From: an uncultured SAR86 cluster bacterium
GTDB lineage: Bacteria > Pseudomonadota > Gammaproteobacteria > Magnimaribacterales > D2472
Direction: 5' to 3'
Assembly: GCA_902582355.1 (NCBI GenBank)
Contig: CACHRR010000002.1
Location: forward strand, 1-64,000
DNA: 64,000 bases
In this document: piece by piece, positions 22,872-38,913 of the stretch
Layout of the letters: the number at the start of each line of letters is the position of its first letter
Numbering within the stretch: the first letter of the stretch is position 1
Notes under the pieces: generated by a model
Told to the model about the DNA's origin: nothing
What the model saw: only the letters and a program-made list of their open reading frames with translations
Databases searched by the model: none
Position numbers and translations under genes: made by a program

Positions 22872-29046
<6,175 letters not shown>

Positions 29047-29047
29047 C

Positions 29048-30085
29048 ATGGATAATTGTAGACCTCTTTTATTAAAAGCATTAAACAAAGAAAATCTATC
29101 AACTCCTCCAATTTGGTTCATGCGACAAGCTGGTAGATACATGCCTGAATATAGACAAGTAAGAAAAAAGTTTAAAAATTTTTTGGATATGTGTAAAAAT
29201 CCAGATGTTTGTTGCGAACTTGCCTTGCAACCAATAAAAGCTTTTAATCTTGATGCAGCAATATTATTTTCTGACATACTTACAATCCCAGATGCTTTCG
29301 GCTTGAAAGTAAAATTTGAAGAAAATAAAGGCCCGATCTTTCATAACCCAGTAAAATCAATAGAAGATATAGAAAATTTAAAGCCTTTTTATCCAAAAAG
29401 TCTAGCCTATGTATATGAAGCTGTTTCAAATATCAAAAATTCTTTACCTAATAATATTCCACTTATTGGATTTACTGGAAGTCCTTGGACTTTAGCCGCA
29501 TATTCTATTGAAGGAAGTACATCAAAAAATTTTAATAAAACAATTAATTTTATTAAAAAACATAAGGAAGCCTCTCATATATTACTAGCTAAATTTACGG
29601 ATGCTTGTTTTTTATATGTCAGAGAACAAGTTAAGTCTGGAGCTGATGTAATACAAATTTTTGATTCTTGGGCAAATATTTTAGATGAAAGTAATTTTTC
29701 AAGCTTTTCTCTTCAATATCTAAGATCTTTAATTTCTGCTCTCAAAAATGATATAGTTACCAAAAATATTCCAATAATTTTATTTTTGAGAAGTCCAAAG
29801 TGTTCAACATCTGAACTCATAAATACATCAACCGATTGCATAAGCCTTTACACTGCGATGCAGAACTTTGATATTGATGTTGCCTCAGGAAAGGTTGCAA
29901 TCCAAGGAAATCTTGATCCAAAAATTCTTCTTGAATCAAAAGATGTTATTAAAAAGGAATCTCATAAAATTTTAAATAAGTTTAAAGACTATCCTGGATA
30001 TATTTTTAATCTTGGACATGGGATAACACCGAACATTAATCCAGATAAAGTAAAATTTTTAACCGATACCGTCAGAGAATTCTAA
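29048..30085 (+). CDS. hemE: Uroporphyrinogen decarboxylase
   Basis: Removes four carboxyl groups to give coproporphyrinogen III in haem synthesis. The signature PPIWFMRQAGRYMPEYR is near the N-terminus, FSDILTIPDAFG holds the catalytic Asp, and GFTGSPWTLAAYSIEG and FNLGHGITPNINPD follow. 345 residues versus 354. The start lies one base after the gltD stop. Its end overlaps the convergent thioesterase gene by 4 nt. Confidence 0.96.
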   Translation: MDNCRPLLLKALNKENLSTPPIWFMRQAGRYMPEYRQVRKKFKNFLDMCKNPDVCCELALQPIKAFNLDAAILFSDILTIPDAFGLKVKFEENKGPIFHNPVKSIEDIENLKPFYPKSLAYVYEAVSNIKNSLPNNIPLIGFTGSPWTLAAYSIEGSTSKNFNKTINFIKKHKEASHILLAKFTDACFLYVREQVKSGADVIQIFDSWANILDESNFSSFSLQYLRSLISALKNDIVTKNIPIILFLRSPKCSTSELINTSTDCISLYTAMQNFDIDVASGKVAIQGNLDPKILLESKDVIKKESHKILNKFKDYPGYIFNLGHGITPNINPDKVKFLTDTVREF

Positions 30086-30957
30086 CTATCCCATAACCTT
30101 ATAAGGCCTTCTTGAGTACATGATGCAACTAAATCACCATTCTCTGAGAAAATAGAACCTCTAGAAAAGCCTCTTGCATTTCTTGAAATCGGACTTTCTA
30201 TACTGTACAAAAACCATCCAGTTAAATTTAATTTTCTATGAAACCACATAGCATGATCTAAACTGGCATTTTGAAGGTTCTTTGTTAAAAAATTTACTCC
30301 AACAGAATTATTTGCAGCTGCAAGAAGACCCATATCAGATATATAAAGCAAAAATGCTTGTTGAATAACCTGATCGTCTGGTATAAGTTCACCTATCTTT
30401 ATCCAGGTATTTTTATATGGTGGCATTCTTTTTGGATTAAAGTAATCTTGTTCTTCAACTGGACGCATTTCAATTTCTTTTTGTTTAATAAACATTGGCA
30501 TATCATCTTTATTCATATTTAACTTTTCTAATAATGCTTCCCTGAGCTCTATTTCACTTTTTAATGATTCTGGTGCTGGGACATTTGGCATATCAATTTG
30601 ATGTTCTAGTCCCTTTTCTTTCTTTTGAAAAGATATTGAACAATTAAAAATTACTTCATTATCCTGTATTGCTTTTACTGTTCTGGTTGTAAAACTTTTC
30701 CCGTCTCTTATTCTGTCAACAGAAAAAATTATTTCTTTTGTCATATCACCTGGTCTTAAAAAATAAGAATGAAAAGAATGAGCAAAATGTTCGGTATTAA
30801 CTGTTTTATATGCAGCAACTAATGATTGTGCCATTACCTGTCCACCAAAAATACGTTTATAACCGACGTTTTTACCAGACCAAAAAAATGTATCTTTTGA
30901 AGCTTTTTTTAATTTAAAAAGACTAAGAGATTTTTTTAGTAATGAAATGTCGCTCAT
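30082..30957 (-). CDS. tesB: Acyl-CoA thioesterase II
   Basis: Double hot-dog thioesterase hydrolysing medium- to long-chain acyl-CoA. GGQVMAQSLVAAYKTV, SFHSYFLRPGD, the catalytic Asp region ASLDHAMWFHRKLNLTGW and the C-terminal GSIFSENGDLVASCTQEGLIR match TesB. 291 residues versus 286. It is downstream of the SDR gene with a 1-nt gap and probably co-transcribed with it. No signal peptide. Confidence 0.92.
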   Translation of the reverse strand: MSDISLLKKSLSLFKLKKASKDTFFWSGKNVGYKRIFGGQVMAQSLVAAYKTVNTEHFAHSFHSYFLRPGDMTKEIIFSVDRIRDGKSFTTRTVKAIQDNEVIFNCSISFQKKEKGLEHQIDMPNVPAPESLKSEIELREALLEKLNMNKDDMPMFIKQKEIEMRPVEEQDYFNPKRMPPYKNTWIKIGELIPDDQVIQQAFLLYISDMGLLAAANNSVGVNFLTKNLQNASLDHAMWFHRKLNLTGWFLYSIESPISRNARGFSRGSIFSENGDLVASCTQEGLIRLWDS

Positions 30958-30958
30958 G

Positions 30959-31714
30959 TTAGGTTGCGCTTAACCCACCATCTATCAGAATTTCTGTTCC
31001 AGTTATAAACGAAGATTCATCTGAAGCTAAAAATACTGCAGCATTTGCAATATCTTTTGGCTCAGCTAATTTTCTAATTGGTATTTGCTGTATTAGCTTT
31101 TGTTCAATATTTCTTTCAGGAGCGGCATCTATCATGCCTTGAACCATTGCAGTTCTTGTAAAAACAGGATGAATTGAGTTACAACGAACTAAATTAGTGG
31201 ATTTAGCACAATGTAAGGCAATTGATTTTGATAAATGTCTGACTGCAGCCTTAGATGAGTTGTATGCAGAAGTATTATGTGATGCAACAATACCAGACAT
31301 TGACGAAATATTAATTATTGAGCCATTGCCTGAATCTCTCATAAGAGGAAGAGCTAACTTGCATCCTAAAAATACAGAATCTAAATTAACATTATGAACT
31401 AATTTCCATGTATCTAAATCCATAGATTCAATATCGCCTCCATTGCCAATGCCAGCATTATTAACTAATATATTTAAAGCACCTGACTTCTCTCTAATAT
31501 GATCAATTACTTTTTGCCAGTCTTCTAGATTTGTCACATCATGAAGAATGAAAGAACATGAAAGCTCTTTAGCTGTTTCATTCAACTGTTCTTTATTTAT
31601 ATCACTTATATATACTTCAGCACCCTCAGCTATCATAGATTTTGCCATCTCCTTACCAAGGCCTTGAGCTGCTCCACTTATCAAAGCGACTTTATCTTTT
31701 AGTCTTTCTGTCAT
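30959..31714 (-). CDS. Short-chain dehydrogenase/reductase
   Basis: Classical SDR of 251 residues: NAD(P) site ALISGAAQGLGKEMA, acidic strand-2 end VYISDINKEQ (favours NAD), NNAGIGN, catalytic Ser in NISSMSG and YxxxK in YNSSKAAVRHL, and a C-terminus ITGTEILIDGGLSAT. It resembles hydroxysteroid/cyclopentanol dehydrogenase-type SDRs, but substrate cannot be predicted. It precedes the thioesterase gene in the same orientation, suggesting acyl or alcohol oxidation. Confidence 0.85.
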   Translation of the reverse strand: MTERLKDKVALISGAAQGLGKEMAKSMIAEGAEVYISDINKEQLNETAKELSCSFILHDVTNLEDWQKVIDHIREKSGALNILVNNAGIGNGGDIESMDLDTWKLVHNVNLDSVFLGCKLALPLMRDSGNGSIINISSMSGIVASHNTSAYNSSKAAVRHLSKSIALHCAKSTNLVRCNSIHPVFTRTAMVQGMIDAAPERNIEQKLIQQIPIRKLAEPKDIANAAVFLASDESSFITGTEILIDGGLSAT

Positions 31715-31820
31715 AATGAATATATAATGATAAGCATAACATCTTACATTGTTTACAAAAAAACTAGAACTTTAAACTTCCAAAAGGTAGGATATGCATC
31801 TTTGAAATAATTCTTTAAAA

Positions 31821-32795
31821 ATGAGCAGTAGACAAATAGACCTTTCAAATAAACCAAATTTAAAAGTTAGTGTTGCAGACACATTTCATATTGATTCAAA
31901 TCTGAAAGTAAAAGCCTTTAGAGATAAGACTGATTGGGTTCCTGAAGTTGACAATTCTTATGTGTTTGATAAACAAACTACTCTTGCAATTTTAGCAGGA
32001 TTTGAACATAACCGAAGAGTTATGATTCAAGGTTTTCATGGAACTGGTAAGTCAACTCACATAGAGCAAATTGCTGCAAGATTAAATTGGCCATGTGTTC
32101 GAATTAACCTTGATAGCCATATAAGCAGAATTGATCTATTAGGAAAAGACGCTATAAAGCTTAATGAAGGCAAACAAATAACTGAATTCCAAGAAGGACT
32201 GCTTCCATGGTCAATACAAAATCCAGTTGCTCTAGTATTTGACGAATATGATGCAGGACGTCCCGACGTAATGTTTGTTATCCAGCGAATTCTTGAGGTT
32301 GAGGGTAAATTAACACTTTTAGATCAAAACAAGGTAATTACACCGCATCCCTCATTCAGGCTATTTGCAACTACAAATACAGTTGGTCTTGGAGATATGA
32401 CTGGTTTATATCATGGCACACAGCAAATCAATCAGGGTCAAATGGACAGATGGCATGTTTTATCGACACTCAATTATCTTAATCCCTCGCTTGAATTTAA
32501 AGTAATTAACTCTAAATTAGGCAACTTAAAGGGCGCTAAAAATATAGAGATGATTAAAAATATGATTAAACTTGCTAATTTAACAAGATCGGGTTTTGCC
32601 AATGGCGATATCTCAACACTTATGTCACCAAGGACAGTAATTTCTTGGGGTCAGAATTATAAAATTTTTAAAGATATAGTTCGCTCTTTTGAGTTAACAT
32701 TTTTAAATAAATGCGATGATATTGAGAAGTCTATTGTTAAGGAGTATTTCCAAAGATGTTTTGATATTGAGATTGATGAAGCACCAAAAAATTAG
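31821..32795 (+). CDS. cobS: CobS-type MoxR AAA+ ATPase (cobaltochelatase subunit family)
   Basis: AAA+ ATPase of 324 residues with Walker [11 protein letters not shown], Walker [11 protein letters not shown], sensor [11 protein letters not shown] and the CobS N-terminal segment ([23 protein letters not shown]). In aerobic B12 synthesis CobS and CobT form the chaperone complex that with CobN inserts cobalt. Here it precedes cobT by 5 nt, but no cobN or other cobalamin gene is in the window. The next gene encodes a diiron-type protein, so a metal-insertion role on another target is possible. Confidence 0.87.
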   Translation: MSSRQIDLSNKPNLKVSVADTFHIDSNLKVKAFRDKTDWVPEVDNSYVFDKQTTLAILAGFEHNRRVMIQGFHGTGKSTHIEQIAARLNWPCVRINLDSHISRIDLLGKDAIKLNEGKQITEFQEGLLPWSIQNPVALVFDEYDAGRPDVMFVIQRILEVEGKLTLLDQNKVITPHPSFRLFATTNTVGLGDMTGLYHGTQQINQGQMDRWHVLSTLNYLNPSLEFKVINSKLGNLKGAKNIEMIKNMIKLANLTRSGFANGDISTLMSPRTVISWGQNYKIFKDIVRSFELTFLNKCDDIEKSIVKEYFQRCFDIEIDEAPKN

Positions 32796-32800
32796 TTCCA

Positions 32801-34570
32801 ATGCCTTTAATTAGAAATAGAGAGCAACTTCATGAGGCAGCAGTCTCAACTGTTAAAGCAATCTCACAAAATAAAAAAATTTCATCAAATACTGGCCTCC
32901 CACAAAGACCGCCTATAAAAAATAATATATTAATACCAGCTGCTCCTAGGTCTAAACAAGATTTGGATAAATGGAGAGGCGAATCAGATTTTCAAGCTTT
33001 TTGGCATTTATTCCATAAATCAATCGAAGAGGTGCAGTTAATACTACCTGCTAAAATGATTTTCAATGAATTAGAAATATCAAGAGTTGAGTTACTTGGT
33101 TGTAGGGAATATAAAGGCTGCAAGAAAAATATATCTAGCTTTACTAATAAACTAAGTGGCGACCTAGAAGACCATAAATCACTTAACTTTATTTCATATG
33201 GTGCTAATTTGTGGTTAAAAGAAGCAGCAAATTTTAATTTAAGTGAGCAATCAAAATATGTTTTAAGCAAATTTATTGAAAGATACAAAATTGATAATTC
33301 TTTGAATCCATTGAAACAAAAACTTATTTCGAATGCAAATAATCAAAAAATATTTCAAAATTTATCATTAGAATTACTTAGAAAAATAAATTTAGTTAAT
33401 GAGATAAATGAGAATGAAATAGATCAAGAAGAAAATTTTGATGATTCATTTGGAACAACAGATGATATTGAGAATGAAAATAATCAAATCGATGAATTAT
33501 CTGAAGATAATGTAGACGTTGATATTAATAACATCAATCCTCAAGTTATGGAAGACACGCAAAATCGAATTGAAGGAATTGATGATTTATCTATTCAAGA
33601 TGAACTTGAATCCATAAGTTATCCAAAAGACGAGTATAAAAATTTTGTAAAAGATTATTCTATATATACAACAAATTTTGATGAGGTTGTTGAAGCAAAA
33701 GATCTTGTGACTGTTGAAGAATCAATTAGGTTGAGAAATCAACTCAATAATCTTATCAAACCCCATTTGCCAACTATAGGAAAGCTTGCAAATAGACTTC
33801 AAAGGTTACTTTTAGCAAAACAAAATACAGATTGGACTTTTAATCTAGAAGAAGGTGTTTTGGATAACTCTAGACTTAATAGAATTATTACAAATCCCAA
33901 CTATCCCCTAAGCTTTAAACAAGAATCAGAAAATAATTTTAAGGATACTGTTGTAACACTATTAATAGATAATTCTGGTTCTATGAGAGGAAGGTCAATC
34001 AGTTTAGCTGCCATTTGTGGTGACATAATCGGAAGTACTTTGGAAAGATGTCAAGTGAAAACAGAAATATTAGGTTTCACAACAAAACATTGGAAAGGCG
34101 GTGATTCAAAAAAAATGTGGATTATAAATGGTAATAGCTCAAATCCTGGTAGATTAAATGATATTAGACATATCATATACAAAAGCGCAGATAATAGTTG
34201 GAGAAGATCAAGAAAATACTTTGGTGCAATGCTTAGAGAAGGTCTGCTTAAAGAAAATGTCGATGGAGAGGCTCTGGCATGGTCTCACGAAAGACTAATC
34301 AAAAGACCAGAGGAAAGAAAAATACTTATCGTTATTTCAGATGGAGCACCTGTAGATGATAGTACCTTGTCTGCTAATAGAGAGGATTTCCTTGATAATC
34401 ACTTAAAGGAAATAATTTCAAAAATAGAAAATGACAGTCCTGTTGAATTGCAAGCAATTGGTATTGGCCATGATGTTACAAAGTATTATAAAAATTCACT
34501 TACAATTAACAGAGCTGATGAGCTTGGAGAGGTTCTCCTAGATGAGCTAACAAGACTTTTCAATGACTAG
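32801..34570 (+). CDS. cobT: CobT-type VWA-domain protein (cobaltochelatase subunit family)
   Basis: 589 residues: an N-terminal helical domain, an acidic low-complexity linker around residues 205-250 (repeated Asp/Glu/Asn), then a VWA domain with the MIDAS motif [37 protein letters not shown] and IGIGHDV. This matches CobT, partner of the CobS ATPase. It is 5 nt downstream of cobS, so they are co-transcribed. The client in this organism may be cobaltochelatase encoded elsewhere or, by inference, the adjacent diiron protein. Confidence 0.86.
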   Translation: MPLIRNREQLHEAAVSTVKAISQNKKISSNTGLPQRPPIKNNILIPAAPRSKQDLDKWRGESDFQAFWHLFHKSIEEVQLILPAKMIFNELEISRVELLGCREYKGCKKNISSFTNKLSGDLEDHKSLNFISYGANLWLKEAANFNLSEQSKYVLSKFIERYKIDNSLNPLKQKLISNANNQKIFQNLSLELLRKINLVNEINENEIDQEENFDDSFGTTDDIENENNQIDELSEDNVDVDINNINPQVMEDTQNRIEGIDDLSIQDELESISYPKDEYKNFVKDYSIYTTNFDEVVEAKDLVTVEESIRLRNQLNNLIKPHLPTIGKLANRLQRLLLAKQNTDWTFNLEEGVLDNSRLNRIITNPNYPLSFKQESENNFKDTVVTLLIDNSGSMRGRSISLAAICGDIIGSTLERCQVKTEILGFTTKHWKGGDSKKMWIINGNSSNPGRLNDIRHIIYKSADNSWRRSRKYFGAMLREGLLKENVDGEALAWSHERLIKRPEERKILIVISDGAPVDDSTLSANREDFLDNHLKEIISKIENDSPVELQAIGIGHDVTKYYKNSLTINRADELGEVLLDELTRLFND

Positions 34571-34619
34571 CAATTATTATAAAATACATAGTTAATTTAA
34601 AAACAAAAATACAATAATT

Positions 34620-35726
34620 ATGAAGATTCGTAAGCAAAGCGGTCCTCCAAAGGATCTTATATATTTCGATGAAGATATCAATCTTACTCAAAATCAAGTT
34701 GAAGATGTTGTTGAAATATTTAATACTCCACTAACAGGCTCATACAATTGGGACTACTCTATATCAGATAACCGAATTAAAAAATTATATGAATTAGGTA
34801 AAGAACTTAATTGGAATGGATCAATTGATTTAAATTGGGAATATACACATCCTGCAGACGAGAGAATTGTTGAACCAGATGAAGAATTACCTCATGAAAC
34901 ACTTCAAGCATACGAGAATCTGACTGAAGAAGAAAAAATTCTGTTTGATAGGCATTCTACAGCTGAGTTAATGAGTCAATTTTTGCATGGTGAGCAAGGT
35001 GCATTATTAGTAGCCTCTCAACTTGCCTCATGTGCACCTACATACAATGCAAAGCTTTATGCTGCATCTCAGACTTTTGACGAAGCACGTCATGTTGAAG
35101 TTTTTAATAGATATTTGCAAGAAAAAATTGGTATACATTACCCTATTAACCCATCTTTAAAATTATTACTAGATAAAATTCTCACTGATGAAAGATGGGA
35201 TTTAAAATTTATTGGAATGCAAATAATAATTGAGGGTTTGGCTTTAGCCGCTTTTCAAATGTTAAAGTCAATAACAAAAGATCCACTTCTTAAACAGTTA
35301 CTTCATTATGTTGTCCGTGATGAAGCAAGACATGTAACATTTGGAATTAATTACTTAGAAGAGTTTATTAAGACACTTTCTCCTGAGGAAATTGAAGAAA
35401 GAGCTCAATTTGCCTATGAAGCATGTGTTATTTCTCGTGAAAGATTAATTAACACAAAATCAGAGCAAAGATTTTTAGGTATGTCAGAAGAAGAAGCAAG
35501 AAAGTTTCAAATGGAAACAAAGTCATTTGAAATGTTTCGAAATTTTTTATTCTCAAGAGTTATTCCAAATCTATCAAGAATTGGCTTACTAACAGAAAGT
35601 GTAAGACCAAAATTTGAAGCTTTAGGATTGCTTGAATACGAACATGCTCCTGATGACTTTGAGTGTGATTGGGCTGAAATGAAAAAACCACTAGAAAAAT
35701 TTGGTCAAATACCTACATCTTTATAA
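34620..35726 (+). CDS. Ferritin-like diiron protein
   Basis: 368 residues with two E-x(n)-ExxH half-sites of the ferritin/ribonucleotide reductase R2 type: Glu125 (HGEQ) with Glu155 and His158 (DEARH), and Glu205 (IEG) with Glu235 and His238 (DEARH). This six-ligand set is typical of O2-activating diiron oxidases or oxygenases. No N-terminal signal peptide or membrane helix. It follows cobT by 49 nt. No family name is assigned with confidence and the substrate is unknown. Confidence 0.78.
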   Translation: MKIRKQSGPPKDLIYFDEDINLTQNQVEDVVEIFNTPLTGSYNWDYSISDNRIKKLYELGKELNWNGSIDLNWEYTHPADERIVEPDEELPHETLQAYENLTEEEKILFDRHSTAELMSQFLHGEQGALLVASQLASCAPTYNAKLYAASQTFDEARHVEVFNRYLQEKIGIHYPINPSLKLLLDKILTDERWDLKFIGMQIIIEGLALAAFQMLKSITKDPLLKQLLHYVVRDEARHVTFGINYLEEFIKTLSPEEIEERAQFAYEACVISRERLINTKSEQRFLGMSEEEARKFQMETKSFEMFRNFLFSRVIPNLSRIGLLTESVRPKFEALGLLEYEHAPDDFECDWAEMKKPLEKFGQIPTSL

Positions 35727-35785
35727 CTTTAAATTTATTTTTTGATCATACATTAATATTATGATATTTGGTAAGGAGCACATAT

Positions 35786-36529
35786 ATGTCTAAACACGCT
35801 GCAATAAATAGATTTGGAAGGTCTGCAAATCCTGCCTTCACTAGAAACTTTAATGGATTTTCAAGAGATGTTCCTTCAAGTGAAAGAATGACACTGGATG
35901 GTGCTGTCAATAAAACGGGCATATTACTATCTCTTTGTTTTGGTGGAGCTTTTATTGGATGGAACATTCCTATGCTTATGTTTCCAGCTATGATAATTGG
36001 TTTTATTCTCGCATTAGTAACAATTTTTAGAAGCCCTTCAAAAGCTGGGTCTACTGCACCACTATATTCTCTTGCTCAAGGTATTTTTCTTGGAGGAATA
36101 ACATTAATTTTTGAAACTCAATTTCCTGGAATTGCGATACAAGCACTTGCTTTAACTTTCGGAATACTCGCAACGCTCCTAGTTTGTTATAAATCTGGGC
36201 TTATATTACCAACACAGAACTTTAGGTTGATGATTGTTTCTGCTATTGGAGGAATATTTCTTTTATATTTTGTAAATTTTATAATGAGCTTTTTTGGTTC
36301 AACCTTGAACTTTCTGACCTCAAACTCACTAACCAGTATCGGAATATCTATAGTAATTGTTGGTGTAGCAGCTTTGAGTCTTGTGCTTGATTTTGATTTT
36401 ATTGAAGAAGGAGCTGAAAAGGGTTTGCCAAAATATATGGAATGGTATGGAGCATTTAGTTTAATGGTTACTTTAATTTGGCTTTATCTAGAAATACTCA
36501 GACTATTGGCAAAAATCAGAAGCAGGTAA
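35786..36529 (+). CDS. Bax inhibitor-1/YccA-like integral membrane protein
   Basis: A strong ribosome site AAGGAG (35773-35778) lies 7 nt before ATG 35786, giving 247 residues; a TTG 18 nt upstream is disfavoured. After a hydrophilic ~40-residue N-terminus it has about seven hydrophobic helices. Family-like segments are STAPLYSLAQGIFLGGITLIFETQFPGI and ALSLVLDFDFIEEGAEKGLPKYMEWYGAFSLMVTLIWLYLEILRLL. This is the bacterial Bax1-I/TMBIM-type fold (PF12811-like). The function in bacteria is not established. Confidence 0.8.
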   Translation: MSKHAAINRFGRSANPAFTRNFNGFSRDVPSSERMTLDGAVNKTGILLSLCFGGAFIGWNIPMLMFPAMIIGFILALVTIFRSPSKAGSTAPLYSLAQGIFLGGITLIFETQFPGIAIQALALTFGILATLLVCYKSGLILPTQNFRLMIVSAIGGIFLLYFVNFIMSFFGSTLNFLTSNSLTSIGISIVIVGVAALSLVLDFDFIEEGAEKGLPKYMEWYGAFSLMVTLIWLYLEILRLLAKIRSR

Positions 36530-36533
36530 TACA

Positions 36534-36719
36534 TTGAATTCAATCTTTTTTGGAGTTATAGCAATATTATCCTTATATGCTTTTTTTAAACTTGCAAAAG
36601 TTAAAGCATCAAGCAAACAAACGAATAGATCAAACAGGATTAATAGATTCGGTAATCAAGAATCTCATAACATCATTGAAGGAGAATCTGAAGATATCAC
36701 TGATGAAAAAGAGAAATAG
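36534..36719 (+). CDS. Small single-pass membrane protein
   Basis: A 61-residue frame starting with TTG at 36534, 4 nt after the Bax-inhibitor-like stop and ending 3 nt before the next ATG. It has one N-terminal hydrophobic helix (FFGVIAILSLYAFFKLA), a basic stretch (KVKASSKQTNRSNRINRFG) and an acidic tail. It fills the space between two genes exactly. Motif RINRFG recalls INRFG at the start of the upstream protein, possibly by chance. No known family is recognised. Confidence 0.5.
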   Translation: MNSIFFGVIAILSLYAFFKLAKVKASSKQTNRSNRINRFGNQESHNIIEGESEDITDEKEK

Positions 36720-36722
36720 ACT

Positions 36723-38906
36723 ATGAAGAATAAAAATAAAATTATCACACAACTTTTATTTTGTATTATTTTTATTAATACATCATTATCGGTAAATGCT
36801 GATAATAGCGCCCCAATTATTCAGCCAGGAGCTCCCGGCTATCCATCAAAAGTTCTAAATGAATTAGAAGCAACAAATATTGCAAATACATCTTATATTA
36901 AAGCTGATGTTATATTCCTACAAAGAATGATAGTTCACCATGAACAAGCAATATTTATGTCTGAAATGGCTGATACCAGAACAAATAATGAAACAATTCT
37001 TGATCTAGCTAAAAGAATAGATGTGTCTCAAAAAGATGAAATTAATTTTATGGAAAGCTGGTTAAAAGATAGAAACGAATTTCAAAATATATCTAATATG
37101 GATCATCAAAATCATAAAGTGCATTCATCCATGAAAATGGAGGGAATGGCTACTCCAAAACAACTCAATGATTTGAGTTATTCTAAAAGCACTAATTTCG
37201 ATAGATTATTTTTACAACTAATGATTAATCATCATGATGGTGCACTTGAAATGGTTGAAGAGTTAAAGAAATATCCAGGGAATACATATGACCCTATTTT
37301 AAATGAATTTGTTTCTGATCTCATAAATGATCAGGGTGTTGAAATAGAAAGAATGAACGCCATCCTTACTGATCTGTCTGATGATCCTAGGTCTGGATTA
37401 GCAGCTGGTTTATTCATTGCTGAAGAGGCTATTTTAAATATGGAGCTAGTAACATCAATGAAAAAACCAACAGGTTTTTTTGATCCAGCAAATCCAGCTG
37501 AAAAAGGATCGGAAGATTTAACTGAAGATAATGAAGATAAAACAACTGCAGAAATTTCAAGATCTTTAAGATCGCCTATGCTGTCTTTTGCCAATACTGA
37601 TATGGCTTTCAAAGATAATATTCTAGTTGCTGGTAGCTATCATGGATTTAATATTTATGAACTTAGTGATAATGGAATCCCTAATCTCGTTTCGTCAGTT
37701 GTTTGTCCAGGCGGACAAGGAGATGTTTCAATTGTTGGAAATCTCTTAATTATGTCAGTTGAAGAAAATAGAAGTAGAATTGATTGTGGTTTAGAAGGAG
37801 TAAATAGGGATTCAAGTCCTGAAAGATTTAGGGGAATAAGAATTTTTGATATTTCTAACTTAAGTGAGCCAAAACAAGTTGGAGCAGTCCAAACATGTAG
37901 AGGTTCTCATACACACTCTGTAGTATCTTCATCTAAAAAAGAAGGCAAGATTGTTGTTTATAATTCTGGTACAGGTCGCGTCAGAGATAATGAAGAAAAG
38001 AATGATTGTTTTGGTTGGGACGGTGGTGGTTCTTCATATTTCTCAATTGACATTATTGAAATACCAATTGATGACCCTTCTAAATCTAAAATTGTAAAAA
38101 GTCCAAAAGTTTTTATGGATTTAGAAACCGGTAATATTGCTGGTTTATGGCGTGGAGGAGACCATGGTGATGATACTCAAGATACAAATACAACTAATCA
38201 ATGCCATGATATAACAGTATTTCCATCCTCAAATCTTGCAGCAGGCGCTTGTTCAGGAAATGGGATTTTATTTGATATTTCTGATCCATATAACCCTGAA
38301 AGACTTGACGTTGTCACAGACGTTGGTTTTGCATATTGGCATTCAGCTACTTTTAACAATGAGGGAACAAAGGTAATCTTCACAGATGAATGGGGTGGTG
38401 GAGGCCGAGCCAGATGTCGCGCGTGGGATCCACTAGATTGGGGTGCGGATGCAATCTATGATATTGTTGACAATAAATTAATTTTCAAAAGTCATTACAA
38501 AATGCCTGCTCCCCAATTAGAAACAGAAAATTGTGTTGCTCATAATGGTTCCATTATTCCTGTTCCTAACAGAGATATTTTTGTTCAAGCTTGGTATCAA
38601 GGTGGAATATCTATAATGGATTTTACAGATTCGTCTAATCCAATAGAAATTGCTTACTTTGACCGTGGTCCTATTTTGGAGGATATCTTAATCACAGGGG
38701 GTTACTGGTCTACATACTATTATGACGGATATATCTACGGAACCGAAATCACCAGAGGGCTTGATGTGTTTAGATTAGTTCCAAGCGAATATATAACTGC
38801 AGAAGAGATTGAAGCAGCGTCTGAAGCATATCCATCAATTGGTGATAGTGTTTTTAATCCTCAACAACAATTTCCAATGTCTTGGCCTGACATTTATTTA
38901 AACTAG
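36723..38906 (+). CDS. Secreted DUF305 / LVIVD beta-propeller fusion protein
   Basis: A signal peptide (KIITQLLFCIIFINTSLSVNA) is followed by two DUF305-type helical bundles with the Met-x2-His-His signature at His72/73 (MIVHHEQA) and His170/171 (MINHHDGA). The C-terminal ~450 residues are LVIVD-type propeller blades (GIRIFDISNLSEPKQVGAV, GILFDISDPYNPERLDVV, GISIMDFTDSSNPIEIAYF). 727 residues, probably periplasmic or extracellular. DUF305 proteins are linked to copper or metal handling in some bacteria; the role here is unknown. It starts 3 nt after the small membrane gene. Confidence 0.82.
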   Translation: MKNKNKIITQLLFCIIFINTSLSVNADNSAPIIQPGAPGYPSKVLNELEATNIANTSYIKADVIFLQRMIVHHEQAIFMSEMADTRTNNETILDLAKRIDVSQKDEINFMESWLKDRNEFQNISNMDHQNHKVHSSMKMEGMATPKQLNDLSYSKSTNFDRLFLQLMINHHDGALEMVEELKKYPGNTYDPILNEFVSDLINDQGVEIERMNAILTDLSDDPRSGLAAGLFIAEEAILNMELVTSMKKPTGFFDPANPAEKGSEDLTEDNEDKTTAEISRSLRSPMLSFANTDMAFKDNILVAGSYHGFNIYELSDNGIPNLVSSVVCPGGQGDVSIVGNLLIMSVEENRSRIDCGLEGVNRDSSPERFRGIRIFDISNLSEPKQVGAVQTCRGSHTHSVVSSSKKEGKIVVYNSGTGRVRDNEEKNDCFGWDGGGSSYFSIDIIEIPIDDPSKSKIVKSPKVFMDLETGNIAGLWRGGDHGDDTQDTNTTNQCHDITVFPSSNLAAGACSGNGILFDISDPYNPERLDVVTDVGFAYWHSATFNNEGTKVIFTDEWGGGGRARCRAWDPLDWGADAIYDIVDNKLIFKSHYKMPAPQLETENCVAHNGSIIPVPNRDIFVQAWYQGGISIMDFTDSSNPIEIAYFDRGPILEDILITGGYWSTYYYDGYIYGTEITRGLDVFRLVPSEYITAEEIEAASEAYPSIGDSVFNPQQQFPMSWPDIYLN

Positions 38907-38913
38907 ACTCTGT

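Noticed and set aside
36534..36719. Treating the small TM ORF as noise
   Set aside because: Kept instead as a gene because it exactly fills the gap and has an ordered TM-basic-acidic layout; uncertainty is given in its confidence.
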